A stretch of DNA of 64,000 bases. Source: Asaia bogorensis_B (GTDB lineage Bacteria; Pseudomonadota; Alphaproteobacteria; Acetobacterales; Acetobacteraceae). Made by a program: the position numbers and the translations under genes. The notes beneath the pieces were generated by a model, which searched no databases, was not told where the DNA came from, and worked only from the letters and a program-made list of their open reading frames with translations. Location: NCBI RefSeq assembly GCF_900465315.1, contig NZ_UBIX01000009.1. The stretch is one strand, 5' to 3'. Below, piece after piece: positions 9,895-18,201 of the stretch (position 1 is its first letter; each line of letters starts with the position of its first letter).

Positions 9895-10881
9895 ATGACA
9901 CCCCCTTCTGCCACACAGCCTGACCGACAAGCTTATCCCCTGGGCATTTTATGTGGCGCAGGCGCAGGGGCCCTGTGGGGACTGGTTTTCCTTGCTCCTG
10001 AACTGGTGCGTCATTTCTCGCCGCTTTATCTCGCCGCCGGGCGCTACCTCGCCTACGGCCTTATTGCGCTGCTCCTGATTGGCGCGCGATTGCCCGCGCT
10101 GTGCCGGGTTCTCGCGGCTCGTGACTGGAGCACATTGTTCCGTCTCTCGTTTCTGGGGAACAGCTTCTACTATGTCATGCTTTCCATGGCCGTGCAGAAG
10201 GGTGGAATTGCCCTGACTTCCCTTGTCATAGGGTTCATGCCTGTGGCTGTAACGATTATCGGCAGTCGCGACCGCGATGCCCCGCCGCTGCTGAAACTCG
10301 CGCCATCGCTGTTCTTCTGCATGATCGGGGCTTTCTGCATCGGCTGGCAGGCCCTGTTTCAGGTCGATATGACACCGGAAATTGCGGGGCACGACCCTGT
10401 TCTCGGCCTTGCATGTGCCTGCGCTGCACTGGCCTCCTGGACCGGCTTTGCTGTCGGAAACAGTCGCGCTCTCGCGCGCCTCGATCATGTCTCAGCGCAT
10501 GACTGGAACCTTCTTACGGGGATCATGACCGGCGCCCAGGCTCTTGTGCTCTTTCCTGCCGCTATCCTGAGCGACACAGCGCAGCATAGCCATCATGACT
10601 GGCTTATGTTCTGGGCGGTTTCGGCCGGGGTGGCCTTTATCGCTTCGGTCTGTGGCAATGCCTTGTGGAACCGCATGAGCCGGTTGCTACCGCTTACCCT
10701 CACCGGGCAAATGATCCTGTTTGAGACGCTTTTTGCACTGATCTACGGGTTTGCATGGGAGCAGCGCTTGCCACGCCCGCTGGAGATCGGCTCCTTCCTG
10801 TTTATCATCGCCAGCGTCTTGTCATGTGTCGCGGCGCATCGTCGCCCCGCCCCGGAGGCCGTAACCGAACAGGCGATATAA
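9895..10881 (+). CDS. EamA-family (DMT superfamily) transporter
   Basis: A 328-residue integral membrane protein with about ten hydrophobic segments arranged as two five-helix repeats (about residues 16-150 and 165-318). This is the EamA fold of drug/metabolite exporters. The ATG at 9895 is preceded by AGAGAGCCAGG. It starts 15 bp after the PepSY gene and is probably co-transcribed with it. The substrate is not predictable; family members move amino acids, nucleosides or other small metabolites. Confidence 0.85.
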   Translation: MTPPSATQPDRQAYPLGILCGAGAGALWGLVFLAPELVRHFSPLYLAAGRYLAYGLIALLLIGARLPALCRVLAARDWSTLFRLSFLGNSFYYVMLSMAVQKGGIALTSLVIGFMPVAVTIIGSRDRDAPPLLKLAPSLFFCMIGAFCIGWQALFQVDMTPEIAGHDPVLGLACACAALASWTGFAVGNSRALARLDHVSAHDWNLLTGIMTGAQALVLFPAAILSDTAQHSHHDWLMFWAVSAGVAFIASVCGNALWNRMSRLLPLTLTGQMILFETLFALIYGFAWEQRLPRPLEIGSFLFIIASVLSCVAAHRRPAPEAVTEQAI

Positions 10882-10922
10882 GGCCTGTCCGGCTGATCCG
10901 TCAGGAAAATTACGGTGTACGC

Positions 10923-11309
10923 TCAGGCGAAGAGTGTCAGGGCTTCCTTCACGCGCTGCTCGTTCAGCGGTTTGGGCAGAAATCTGGCCCGTGCCGGAAA
11001 GGTCGCGAGCTGGGGCACGCCGCGACCGCTCGTCACGATAATCTCGATGGGCGGCCAGCGATCACGCACAAGGGCCGCCAGACGTAATCCGTCCATGCTA
11101 CCAGGCATGTCCACATCGGCCAGAACGATACGGATGTCAGGTCTGGTTTCCAGAACGATCAGGGCCTGATCGGCATCCGAGGCCTCCGCTACTGCGTAAC
11201 CGGCTTCCTCGACCATATCCATCAGACACATGCGCTGCAGCGGCTCGTCCTCCACAACCAGTACGGTAGGGAAACCTGACGTTTTGCCCGATATCGCGTG
11301 CGCCATCAT
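10923..11309 (-). CDS. single-domain response regulator
   Basis: A 128-residue stand-alone receiver. The acidic pocket is E20-D21, the phospho-accepting aspartate is D65 in VLADVDMPG, the switch serine/threonine is in VTSGRG and the conserved lysine in PKPL. There is no output domain, so it probably relays phosphate to another protein or acts by binding. Its start overlaps the stop of the histidine kinase gene upstream (11306-11309), so the pair is translationally coupled and the kinase is the likely phosphodonor. Stand-alone receivers beside HWE kinases are common in Alphaproteobacteria. Confidence 0.92.
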   Translation of the reverse strand: MMAHAISGKTSGFPTVLVVEDEPLQRMCLMDMVEEAGYAVAEASDADQALIVLETRPDIRIVLADVDMPGSMDGLRLAALVRDRWPPIEIIVTSGRGVPQLATFPARARFLPKPLNEQRVKEALTLFA

Positions 11310-13252
11310 GTCCTCATGATCTTTTCTGCATCGGCCCTGAAGCTGGCCGACAGACCTTCAGGCTCATAGCGCAGCGCAACGCCACCCGTTCCAATCAGAC
11401 CAAAGGAAATAAGGCGTGAGCCAAATCCGCCACGCACGGGCTTGGCAGCAGGTGGACCGTGGCGCTCTCGCCAGTTTAATACGAGCTCGCCACCCCCGGT
11501 CTGGCAGTCGATCTCCCAATCGATCTCGATCTCGCCCTCAGGCACTGAAAGCGCCCCGTGCTTGCAGGCATTGGTCGTCATTTCGTGGATCAGAAGCGCC
11601 GTGGACATCGCGGCACGCGAGCCCAGGCGTATGACAGGCCCCGACAGGCGGCATCGCTCATCCATACTGGCATCGCGCAGGATATTGGCGATCAGATCGC
11701 CCAGATGGGCGGCGCGCTGGTCATCACCATGCAGCAGGTCATGAGCGCGCCCCAATGACTGCAGCCGTTCATAGAAGCGCGTGGCATCCTCTTTTGAGAG
11801 CGCATCACGCAGTGTCATTCGGGCAACCGCCTGTACCATTGCCAGCGTATTGCGCAGACGATGGGCAATCTCGCCATTGACCACTGCCTGCATCTCGTCG
11901 GCACGCCGCCGCGCTATGGCCACCTCCAGACGGTCTGCCGCGTTATGCAGCCAGTGGATTTCATCCGCACCCCACTCATGCGGATGAGAGAAATGCACCA
12001 GCATGAGCGCTACGTTACGACCATCCTCACGCACCGGAATATTGATCACGCCGCGCGCATGAAGGGCCAGCCAGCCAGAACTCTCGTCAGCCGTGCGCGG
12101 ATCGGTCAGGATATCGTTGATCACGAGCGCTTCGCCGGCGAGAAGCGTCTCGCGCAGTCTGCCGTAATCATCGAAGCGATAACGCCCCTTGATGGAGGGC
12201 ATCCCCTCTACCGACCATCCCTCACTGACAGTCAGGGTTTCGATGTCGTGATCGAGTTCGCCATAGGTGGCACGGTCGGCATCGAGCGCCTCACCGATAA
12301 CCGCCATGGCCCGGCATATCATGACGTCGACGTCACGTTCGTCCCGTAACACGTCCCCGAGCGCAATGAGGCCGGTCTGACGCTTGTCAGCCGCGACCTG
12401 AGCGGTAATTTCACGAAAGGTGAGCGAAAAGAAGTCCTGCCCCACCGGGTAGAACGTGCCCTCGAACCAGCGACGCAACAGGCGCACTTCCTGCACGAAA
12501 GACACGGGACGGTTTTCATCGACGGCCTGCGCCGCAAGGGAAATCCAGCGCGGCTCGACCCCCGGGAAGATATCGCGACATGTCTTGTTGATGGCATCGG
12601 CTGCCGCAATGCCAAGATGGCGCTCCCAGGCCGGGTTGACCTCCTGATATCGCCAGTCAAACACCTGCCCTGCCTCATCACGCATGAGTTGGGCGAGAAT
12701 ATAGCCCTCGTTCATGGTCTGGATGAGGCTGCGCCAATGCATCTGTGCCCGATCATGGGCCAGGCTCTGACGACGCAGTTCCAGCAGGTCGACCACCAGA
12801 CGCGCCAGCTTTTCGAGCGCCGCGCGGTGCACATCGGACAGCCCCCCTGGCTTCGGCGCCGGATCGAACACCGCCAGCGCTCCGATTGTGCCAAACGGGG
12901 TCCGCAGAGGTACGCCCGCGTAAAACCGGAGATGGGGCGCCTCGACCACGAGCGGGTTGCGATCAGTGCGGGGATCAAGCTGGAGATCCTCGATCTCGAT
13001 GATTGAGTCCGTGGCGACCACCATGCCGCAAATGGCATGGTCAAGATCAGTCTGGCAGAGGTCGATGCCCTGACGGGCCTTGAACCACTGGCGATCCCTG
13101 TCGATCAGACTCACGACGCCGGAGCGGGTTTCGCAGATCTGGCTGGCGAGCGCGACCAGATCATCATAGCCACGCTCAGGTGGCGTATCGAGAATGTCAT
13201 AGGCACGCAGCCCATGTGGTGTCGCCATCTTATCAACCATACCGGGTTCCAT
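11306..13252 (-). CDS. GAF-PAS-GAF HWE-family sensor histidine kinase
   Basis: A soluble sensor kinase of about 648 residues. The N-terminal GAF domain begins near LRAYDILDTPPERGYDDL; a PAS-like domain follows (FDWRYQEVNPAWERHLG), then a second GAF region and a C-terminal HWE kinase. The phospho-accepting histidine is H464 in EIAHRLRN, the N-box is HEMTTNACKHG and the W-x-E signature is LNWRERHG. No membrane segments are seen, so it should sense a cytoplasmic cue. The frame is open to a TTG at 13315 without a ribosome site; the ATG at 13252 is preferred because GAGG precedes it, though its spacing is short. ATGs at 13240 and 13228 are also possible. Confidence 0.88.
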   Translation of the reverse strand: MEPGMVDKMATPHGLRAYDILDTPPERGYDDLVALASQICETRSGVVSLIDRDRQWFKARQGIDLCQTDLDHAICGMVVATDSIIEIEDLQLDPRTDRNPLVVEAPHLRFYAGVPLRTPFGTIGALAVFDPAPKPGGLSDVHRAALEKLARLVVDLLELRRQSLAHDRAQMHWRSLIQTMNEGYILAQLMRDEAGQVFDWRYQEVNPAWERHLGIAAADAINKTCRDIFPGVEPRWISLAAQAVDENRPVSFVQEVRLLRRWFEGTFYPVGQDFFSLTFREITAQVAADKRQTGLIALGDVLRDERDVDVMICRAMAVIGEALDADRATYGELDHDIETLTVSEGWSVEGMPSIKGRYRFDDYGRLRETLLAGEALVINDILTDPRTADESSGWLALHARGVINIPVREDGRNVALMLVHFSHPHEWGADEIHWLHNAADRLEVAIARRRADEMQAVVNGEIAHRLRNTLAMVQAVARMTLRDALSKEDATRFYERLQSLGRAHDLLHGDDQRAAHLGDLIANILRDASMDERCRLSGPVIRLGSRAAMSTALLIHEMTTNACKHGALSVPEGEIEIDWEIDCQTGGGELVLNWRERHGPPAAKPVRGGFGSRLISFGLIGTGGVALRYEPEGLSASFRADAEKIMRT

Positions 13253-13412
13253 GCACCTCAGGTCCGGAATGCCCGCAGGATCAGTCCGGCTCACGGCCTC
13301 AAGCTTGTGCGACAACTCAACTCAGCGGATAGGTTCGACCATACGGTGTTACATGCCCGATGGACAACCATTGTTTGTTTACGTTTTGGCCTCGCTTGCC
13401 TCCCACCCGTGA

Positions 13413-16400
13413 TCAGCCATTGTGGATGCGATCGCGCCCCGCGTTCTTGGCTTCATAGAGCAGCAGATCAGCACGTTTCATAAGTGTCTTGATGGTATCA
13501 CCAGCTTCAAAGCGGGTCAGCCCTGCGCTGAAGGTGACCAACCCGGTAGACCGTGAGATTTCCCAATCGGTCTTTTCATGAAAAGCCTCACGCACACTGT
13601 CGAGACGAGCTATGGCCGTATCCAATGTCTGGGCAGGCAGAAGAATGCCGAACTCCTCCCCACCGATACGGGCCACCATGTCAGCCGGATGCGTATGGGT
13701 CTCGAGCACGTGGGCGACCTGACGCAGAACCTGATCCCCCGTCTGATGGGAATAGGTGTCATTGATCGCCTTGAAATGATCGATATCGACAATCGCCAGA
13801 CAGAAATCAGGGCCATCGGCATTGGCCCCTGTCAGCATTTTCTCGACCGCCTCGTCGAAGGCGCGACGGTTGTAAACTCCGGTCAGGGCATCCTCACGCG
13901 CCTGACGGGCAGTCAGGTCGATCTGGATTTCCAGACGCGCCAGCAGGGCATCTTTTTCCCGCGTCTGCGCCTCAAGATCCTTGGTGCGAGACCGGATGAT
14001 GCGCGACAGACGGTTTGCCTCCGCCCGGTAACTCCAGACAATCCCCCAGTACGAAAACGCGATGACAATGCAGAGCACAACAGCACAGAGAACCCAGAAC
14101 TGGCGCCGCTGCCACCATTTCGGGTCGATCACAAACCGGACCAGCGTGACGGCACGAGGCCAGACCTGCCCTGGATGCGCGGCCGACGTTGTAAGCGTAT
14201 AGCTGCCGGGGGGAAGCGATGTCAGTTCGAGCGTGCGCGAACGTCCTGTTGTCGTCCAGGCGCTCCCTGCGCCGGTGATCGTGGTACGGAACAGGATCTC
14301 GTCAGGCGCAATATAACTTGGCGCTGTATAGCGTATGGTCAGATTGTGCCTTGAGGGCACATGCAGCACGTCACCCTTGCGCAGATTATGAATATCGCGC
14401 CCATCCAGAGCCACGCCATCAAGTGCGACAGGGGGCGGCGGTGGCTTGACCAGAAACTTGTCGAAACTGTTCGTATCGGTTCGGGCAAGACCAATGGCGG
14501 TTGCGATCCAGAGCGTGCCGTCATGCGTAAGCGCTGCGCCTGGTTGTGCGCTTCCGCTGGCCTGACTGCTGCTGAGCCCATTGGTCTCATCAAGCTGGAT
14601 ATAGCTCAGGGTCTTGCGCCCGCCATCGGCTACGGCCTCAAGATCAGCCAGCGCGATACGAAAAAGGCCGCGATTGCTGGTGATCCAGAGATAGCCCCTG
14701 TTATCCCTGATCAAGGTAAACACCGAGTCTACCGGCAGCCCGGTATCACGCCCGATATGGGTCAGCTTCCCCTGCCGATAGCGGTAGAGCCCGCGATCGG
14801 TAGTCAGCCAGAGATCATTGCCAATGGATGCAAAGCCGAAGATTGTATGGGCCCCATCAACCCCGCTGAAGCGTATGGTTCTGGTCTTGCCATCGCGTAT
14901 CACACGCACACCATCCAGCGTGCCCACCCAAAGCGTGTCGTCCTGAACCTTTATGGAAGTGATGAGACCACTGGGTGCCTTTGAAGCCCCGTACCGCTCG
15001 ACTCTGTCATCCGCAGCCAGCCTGAACAATCCACGCTGCGTCCCGATGATCAGATTATGATCACGGTCGAATGCCAAAGCGCGCACATTGCCCGCGGGAA
15101 GACCGTTCTGCGTGTCAAGATGGCGTATGGTCCCATCAGGCGCTATGGCAAACAGGCCATCTGCATAGGTACCAAGCCAGACCGTGCCATCGTTATTCTC
15201 GGCGCTCGACAGGACTTCCGGCTGATGCCCCGAGCGCGTCGGGAGATACATGGTCTCGGGTGAATCATTATGGATAAGGCGCGAGACACCGCCATCCGTA
15301 CCGATCCATAACCCCCCGGTATGATCCTCCATGACGGTGCGAACAAAATCACCCGACAACCCGTTATGACGGCGCAGACTGCTGAAGGGGGTTTCCTGCA
15401 GCCGGAACAGTCCGGCGTTGGTGCCAACCCAGATCGACCCCTCTGTATCCTCGGCCAGAGACAGGATACGCCCGCCCGTTGGGTCGAGCGTGTCGGGCAT
15501 GACCTCAACCCTGTCCCCGCTGAGCCGCAGCAACCCGTGATCCTCGGTGCCAACCCATAGCGAGCCATGCCGGTCCTGAAGCAATGCGGTAACCCGTCCC
15601 TTATCCCTCAGATCGTAGGCCAGACGGGGCTTGTTGTCGGCGATGGAAAATATGCGGCTGTCCGAGACAATCCAGAACGTGCCGTCCGGCGCGTGATAGG
15701 GCCATGACAGCCCATGCGGCAGATCCCATGACGCCGGAGGCTGACGCACATGGCCTTCCTTGTCGCGTATGATGATACCGCTATAGGTGCCGAGCCACAG
15801 CGAATCCGAGGCATCAAACGCCATGTTGCGATAGATGCTCGAGAGCGGCTCGTTATGCCCCGGCGTCAGGTAATGAAACCTGCCGGAATGGGACATGGTG
15901 CCCAGACCATGATTTTCATAAAGCATCCAGACATCGTCGTGCCTGTCCACTTTCATCGACTGGACGATTGTCGAGGGCGCACTGGCCTCATGCGGCCAGA
16001 AATGCCAGCTGCCATCACTGTCATGACGACCGACATCACCACGTGAATCGCTGAACCACATATCGCCTGCGGCATCGAGCGCGAGAGCGCCGATCCCGTT
16101 ATCGGGCAGGGCCGGATCACTGCCGCGGTTCTGCACGTGAAAGTCCAGCCCGTCATAGGAGACGAGACCTTCCCATGTCGCAAACCACATGCGGCCATCA
16201 GGTGTCTGAACGATGTCGCGTATGGAATTCTGCGGCAGTCCGTCCTGCGTGGTCCAATGCTTGATGGCGTAATTGCCGAGTGATGAGACATCATCAACCG
16301 ATGCCGCATGAGCCGAAAAGGCAGGCAAGGCGAGCATTGCCAGACTGCACAACCCGGCCCGAAACTCGCTCACCCGGGAAACTCGATCGCACCTGCGTGC

Positions 16401-16433
16401 TGGAGAGTATGGTTTGTACGGGACCTCAGGCAA
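13413..16433 (-). CDS. two-component-regulator propeller protein with GGDEF diguanylate cyclase domain
   Basis: A 1006-residue protein. After a signal-peptide-like segment (about residues 25-44) come two seven-bladed propellers built of repeats such as GLPQNSIRDIVQTPDGRMWFAT (shown in part; about 55-670), a Y_Y_Y domain (about 680-770), one membrane segment (about 785-808), a short coiled coil and a GGDEF domain (about 840-1005) with GGEEF near residue 920. The inhibitory I-site RxxD is replaced by HPAD, suggesting weak product inhibition. It should make cyclic di-GMP in response to a periplasmic ligand, often a glycan in this architecture. The true start may be the GTG at 16373, which opens directly onto the signal peptide. 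Confidence 0.88.
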   Translation of the reverse strand: MPEVPYKPYSPARRCDRVSRVSEFRAGLCSLAMLALPAFSAHAASVDDVSSLGNYAIKHWTTQDGLPQNSIRDIVQTPDGRMWFATWEGLVSYDGLDFHVQNRGSDPALPDNGIGALALDAAGDMWFSDSRGDVGRHDSDGSWHFWPHEASAPSTIVQSMKVDRHDDVWMLYENHGLGTMSHSGRFHYLTPGHNEPLSSIYRNMAFDASDSLWLGTYSGIIIRDKEGHVRQPPASWDLPHGLSWPYHAPDGTFWIVSDSRIFSIADNKPRLAYDLRDKGRVTALLQDRHGSLWVGTEDHGLLRLSGDRVEVMPDTLDPTGGRILSLAEDTEGSIWVGTNAGLFRLQETPFSSLRRHNGLSGDFVRTVMEDHTGGLWIGTDGGVSRLIHNDSPETMYLPTRSGHQPEVLSSAENNDGTVWLGTYADGLFAIAPDGTIRHLDTQNGLPAGNVRALAFDRDHNLIIGTQRGLFRLAADDRVERYGASKAPSGLITSIKVQDDTLWVGTLDGVRVIRDGKTRTIRFSGVDGAHTIFGFASIGNDLWLTTDRGLYRYRQGKLTHIGRDTGLPVDSVFTLIRDNRGYLWITSNRGLFRIALADLEAVADGGRKTLSYIQLDETNGLSSSQASGSAQPGAALTHDGTLWIATAIGLARTDTNSFDKFLVKPPPPPVALDGVALDGRDIHNLRKGDVLHVPSRHNLTIRYTAPSYIAPDEILFRTTITGAGSAWTTTGRSRTLELTSLPPGSYTLTTSAAHPGQVWPRAVTLVRFVIDPKWWQRRQFWVLCAVVLCIVIAFSYWGIVWSYRAEANRLSRIIRSRTKDLEAQTREKDALLARLEIQIDLTARQAREDALTGVYNRRAFDEAVEKMLTGANADGPDFCLAIVDIDHFKAINDTYSHQTGDQVLRQVAHVLETHTHPADMVARIGGEEFGILLPAQTLDTAIARLDSVREAFHEKTDWEISRSTGLVTFSAGLTRFEAGDTIKTLMKRADLLLYEAKNAGRDRIHNG

Positions 16434-16907
16434 GACATGAACACCCGCATGGACCGGGCCATGAGGGCAATTCCTTACATCGGGTCATTCTGTCTGTCTG
16501 GTCTTTGGGCTTCGTCATCTGTCACGTTCATCATGCGGGCAGAGTACGATTCTTATAGCCTTGCCCCTGCCTGGGGAAAAGCAGCGCCGCCATCCTGTGA
16601 CCCGACGTGGCCTTTTCGCAACGCTAAACCGGATGCAATTGAAATAAGGCGTCCAAACAGCACCCCATCATGAGATCGGCACTCTCATCCGATCCGGAAA
16701 CGGTTCAGTTATATGACTGAGACGTATTGACTGGCAGCTTTCCCAAAGACGGCAAGCCGATCTGACAGGGACGTGATGGCGGAATGATCCTGCCCCATTC
16801 GCTCAGGTTGATCGCTCTGTGAACATAACCAACGCGTATTCTCAACCGTAAAATGGAGCGTGCGATTCTGTTCAGGAGTGGGAAAGACCACACACGGATA
16901 AGGGGAG
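16434..16907. other. intergenic region, 474 bp, no gene seen
   Basis: No credible gene is seen. Short open frames here lack ribosome sites and one is a shadow of the tRNA (GRWFESSRARH pattern). A 6-bp inverted repeat (GATCGG/CCGATC, 16674-16694, 9-base spacer) is the only clear dyad. The region should hold the promoter of the propeller-GGDEF gene on the minus strand. Confidence 0.5.
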
Positions 16908-16984
16908 TGGCGCGCCCTGCTGGATTCGAACCAGCGACCCACAGCTTAGAAGGCTGTTGCTCTATCCAACTGAGCTAAGGGCGC
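16908..16984 (-). tRNA. tRNA-Arg (anticodon TCT)
   Basis: On the minus strand the sequence begins GCGCCCTTAGCTCAGTTGGA and folds as a full cloverleaf: acceptor GCGCCCT/AGGGCGC, D arm GCTC/GAGC, anticodon stem ACAGC/GCTGT with loop CTTCTAA, and T arm GCTGG-TTCGAAT-CCAGC. The anticodon TCT reads AGA arginine codons. The 3' CCA is encoded (16908-16910). It lies 24 bp downstream of tRNA-Pro on the same strand, so the two may share a transcript. Confidence 0.97.
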
Positions 16985-17008
16985 GTATCGCCATACCCTT
17001 GGTGGTGG

Positions 17009-17085
17009 TGGTCGGGGCGCCCGGACTCGAACCGGGGGCCTCTTGTACCCAAAACAAGCGCGCTACCAGGCTGCGCCACGCCCCG
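17009..17085 (-). tRNA. tRNA-Pro (anticodon TGG)
   Basis: On the minus strand it starts CGGGGCGTGGCGCAGCCTGG. Acceptor CGGGGCG/CGCCCCG, anticodon stem CTTGT/ACAAG with loop TTTGGGT, and T arm CCCGG-TTCGAGT-CCGGG are all intact. The anticodon TGG reads CCA and related proline codons. The 3' CCA is encoded (17009-17011). Confidence 0.97.
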
Positions 17086-17198
17086 AACGCGCGGACCCTA
17101 CCGCAACTCGCGGCAGGGTGAAAGGTGCACTCTCGAAAAAACTGAAGAATTATCCGAGGTTACGCCCAGAAGTTGCGCGCCCAAGTTAGGTGCCCAGT

Positions 17199-17684
17199 TC
17201 AGGCGCCCAGGTTGCGGGCCAGCGGCGGTACGAAAAGCGGCGCCGTGTCCCACGGGAAGAGCACCCAGGTATCCTGCGCCACTTCCATAACATACTGATC
17301 GGTATGCGGCTTGCCGTTGGGCTTGGCGTAAAGGCAGGCAAAATGCGCCTTGGGCAGTACATCGCGCACGACCTTGGCCGTCTCACCGGAATCGACCAGA
17401 TCATCGATCACAAGAAAGCCCTCGCCGTCACCGGCGGCAATCGGGGCTTTTACCACACGGGGTTCCTTCTGGTCCTGTGCGCTTTCGCCAGAATAGCTGA
17501 TGACCGAGATGGATTCGACAAGACGGCAATCGAGCTCACGCGCGATAATGGCCGCCGGGATAAGCCCGCCCCTTGTGACGGCCACGATGCCCTTGAATTC
17601 GCCGCGCGCCATCAGGGCCGAAGCGAGGGTGCGGGCATCGCGGTGCAGCTGGTCCCAGGTGACGGTTGCGTAGTTGGTAGCCAT
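17199..17684 (-). CDS. gpt: xanthine-guanine phosphoribosyltransferase
   Basis: A 161-residue purine salvage enzyme that joins PRPP to xanthine or guanine. The PRPP-binding motif is FLVIDDLVDSGET (about residues 90-102) and the loop VAVTRGGLIPA (about 34-44) is typical of type I phosphoribosyltransferases. The size and the C-terminal WVLFPWDTAP match bacterial Gpt rather than Hpt. Its ATG overlaps the stop of the CsaA-like gene upstream (TGATG at 17682-17686), so the two are translationally coupled. Confidence 0.92.
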   Translation of the reverse strand: MATNYATVTWDQLHRDARTLASALMARGEFKGIVAVTRGGLIPAAIIARELDCRLVESISVISYSGESAQDQKEPRVVKAPIAAGDGEGFLVIDDLVDSGETAKVVRDVLPKAHFACLYAKPNGKPHTDQYVMEVAQDTWVLFPWDTAPLFVPPLARNLGA

Positions 17685-18037
17685 CAGAACAGTTTTCCTC
17701 CATCTGGCACCCGGTGGTCCGGGCAGATCAGCACCATGTCGCCGGAGCGATCAGGCATGCCGAGCGCCAGCACTTGATTGACGGTGGTGTTTTGCAGTTG
17801 CGGGTTAACCACAGCACAAACCTGCCTGCCAACCAGCTGCGGTGCCTTGTAGTTTCTTGCCAGAGTCATTGTGGCACGACGGACACCCAGATGGGCGCCG
17901 AAATCGATCCAGAGCAGCGTCTTGCCCCCCTCTTCCTGCGCCGAGGCGATGGTCCCGACACGTATATCGGGCTGAACGGCCCCAGCCTGCACCGGGGCCG
18001 GAGACGATTCGGGGGCAATGTCGCTGTCTGAAGTCAT
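17684..18037 (-). CDS. CsaA-like tRNA-binding-domain protein
   Basis: A 117-residue protein with the EMAP/CsaA-type OB fold: PDIRVGTI (about 24-31), then LARNYKAPQLVGRQVCAVVN and the C-terminal LALGMP and LICPDHRVPDGGKL. Such proteins bind tRNA or act as chaperone-like factors. The frame is open to an ATG at 18088, but the ATG at 18037 is preferred: CAGG lies upstream, and the extra 17 residues do not fit the family. It overlaps gpt by one base and is in the same operon. Confidence 0.85.
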   Translation of the reverse strand: MTSDSDIAPESSPAPVQAGAVQPDIRVGTIASAQEEGGKTLLWIDFGAHLGVRRATMTLARNYKAPQLVGRQVCAVVNPQLQNTTVNQVLALGMPDRSGDMVLICPDHRVPDGGKLF

Positions 18038-18164
18038 GCGGCGGAACCTGCCTGCGCAACCCGTGAAATGCAATCGCGCAATCACCATGCTGCGCGGGCA
18101 TTCTGACGCTTGCTATGGGGCAAAAACCTGCGCGAGGGCGTGCTGCCGATTTTCATACACAACA

Positions 18165-18192
18165 TTGCTGGATTGCGGGCGCTGTCTATAGT
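18165..18192 (+). promoter_or_regulatory. candidate sigma-70 promoter of the MFS gene
   Basis: TTGCTG (18165-18170) and TATAGT (18187-18192) are separated by 16 bases. Transcription would begin about seven bases further on, within a few bases of the ATG at 18202, which would make the mRNA leaderless or nearly so. No Shine-Dalgarno sequence precedes the ATG, which fits. Inferred from consensus matching only. Confidence 0.45.
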
Positions 18193-18201
18193 GATTGCGC
18201 C

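Noticed and set aside
9828..9898. Short frame ending in ATGA overlap with the EamA gene
   Set aside because: It lies mostly inside the end of the PepSY gene in another frame and has no ribosome site; kept only as a curiosity.
16709..16942. Minus-strand frame starting GRWFESSRARH
   Set aside because: This peptide is a common artefact of reading through a tRNA gene; it comes from the tRNA-Arg sequence.
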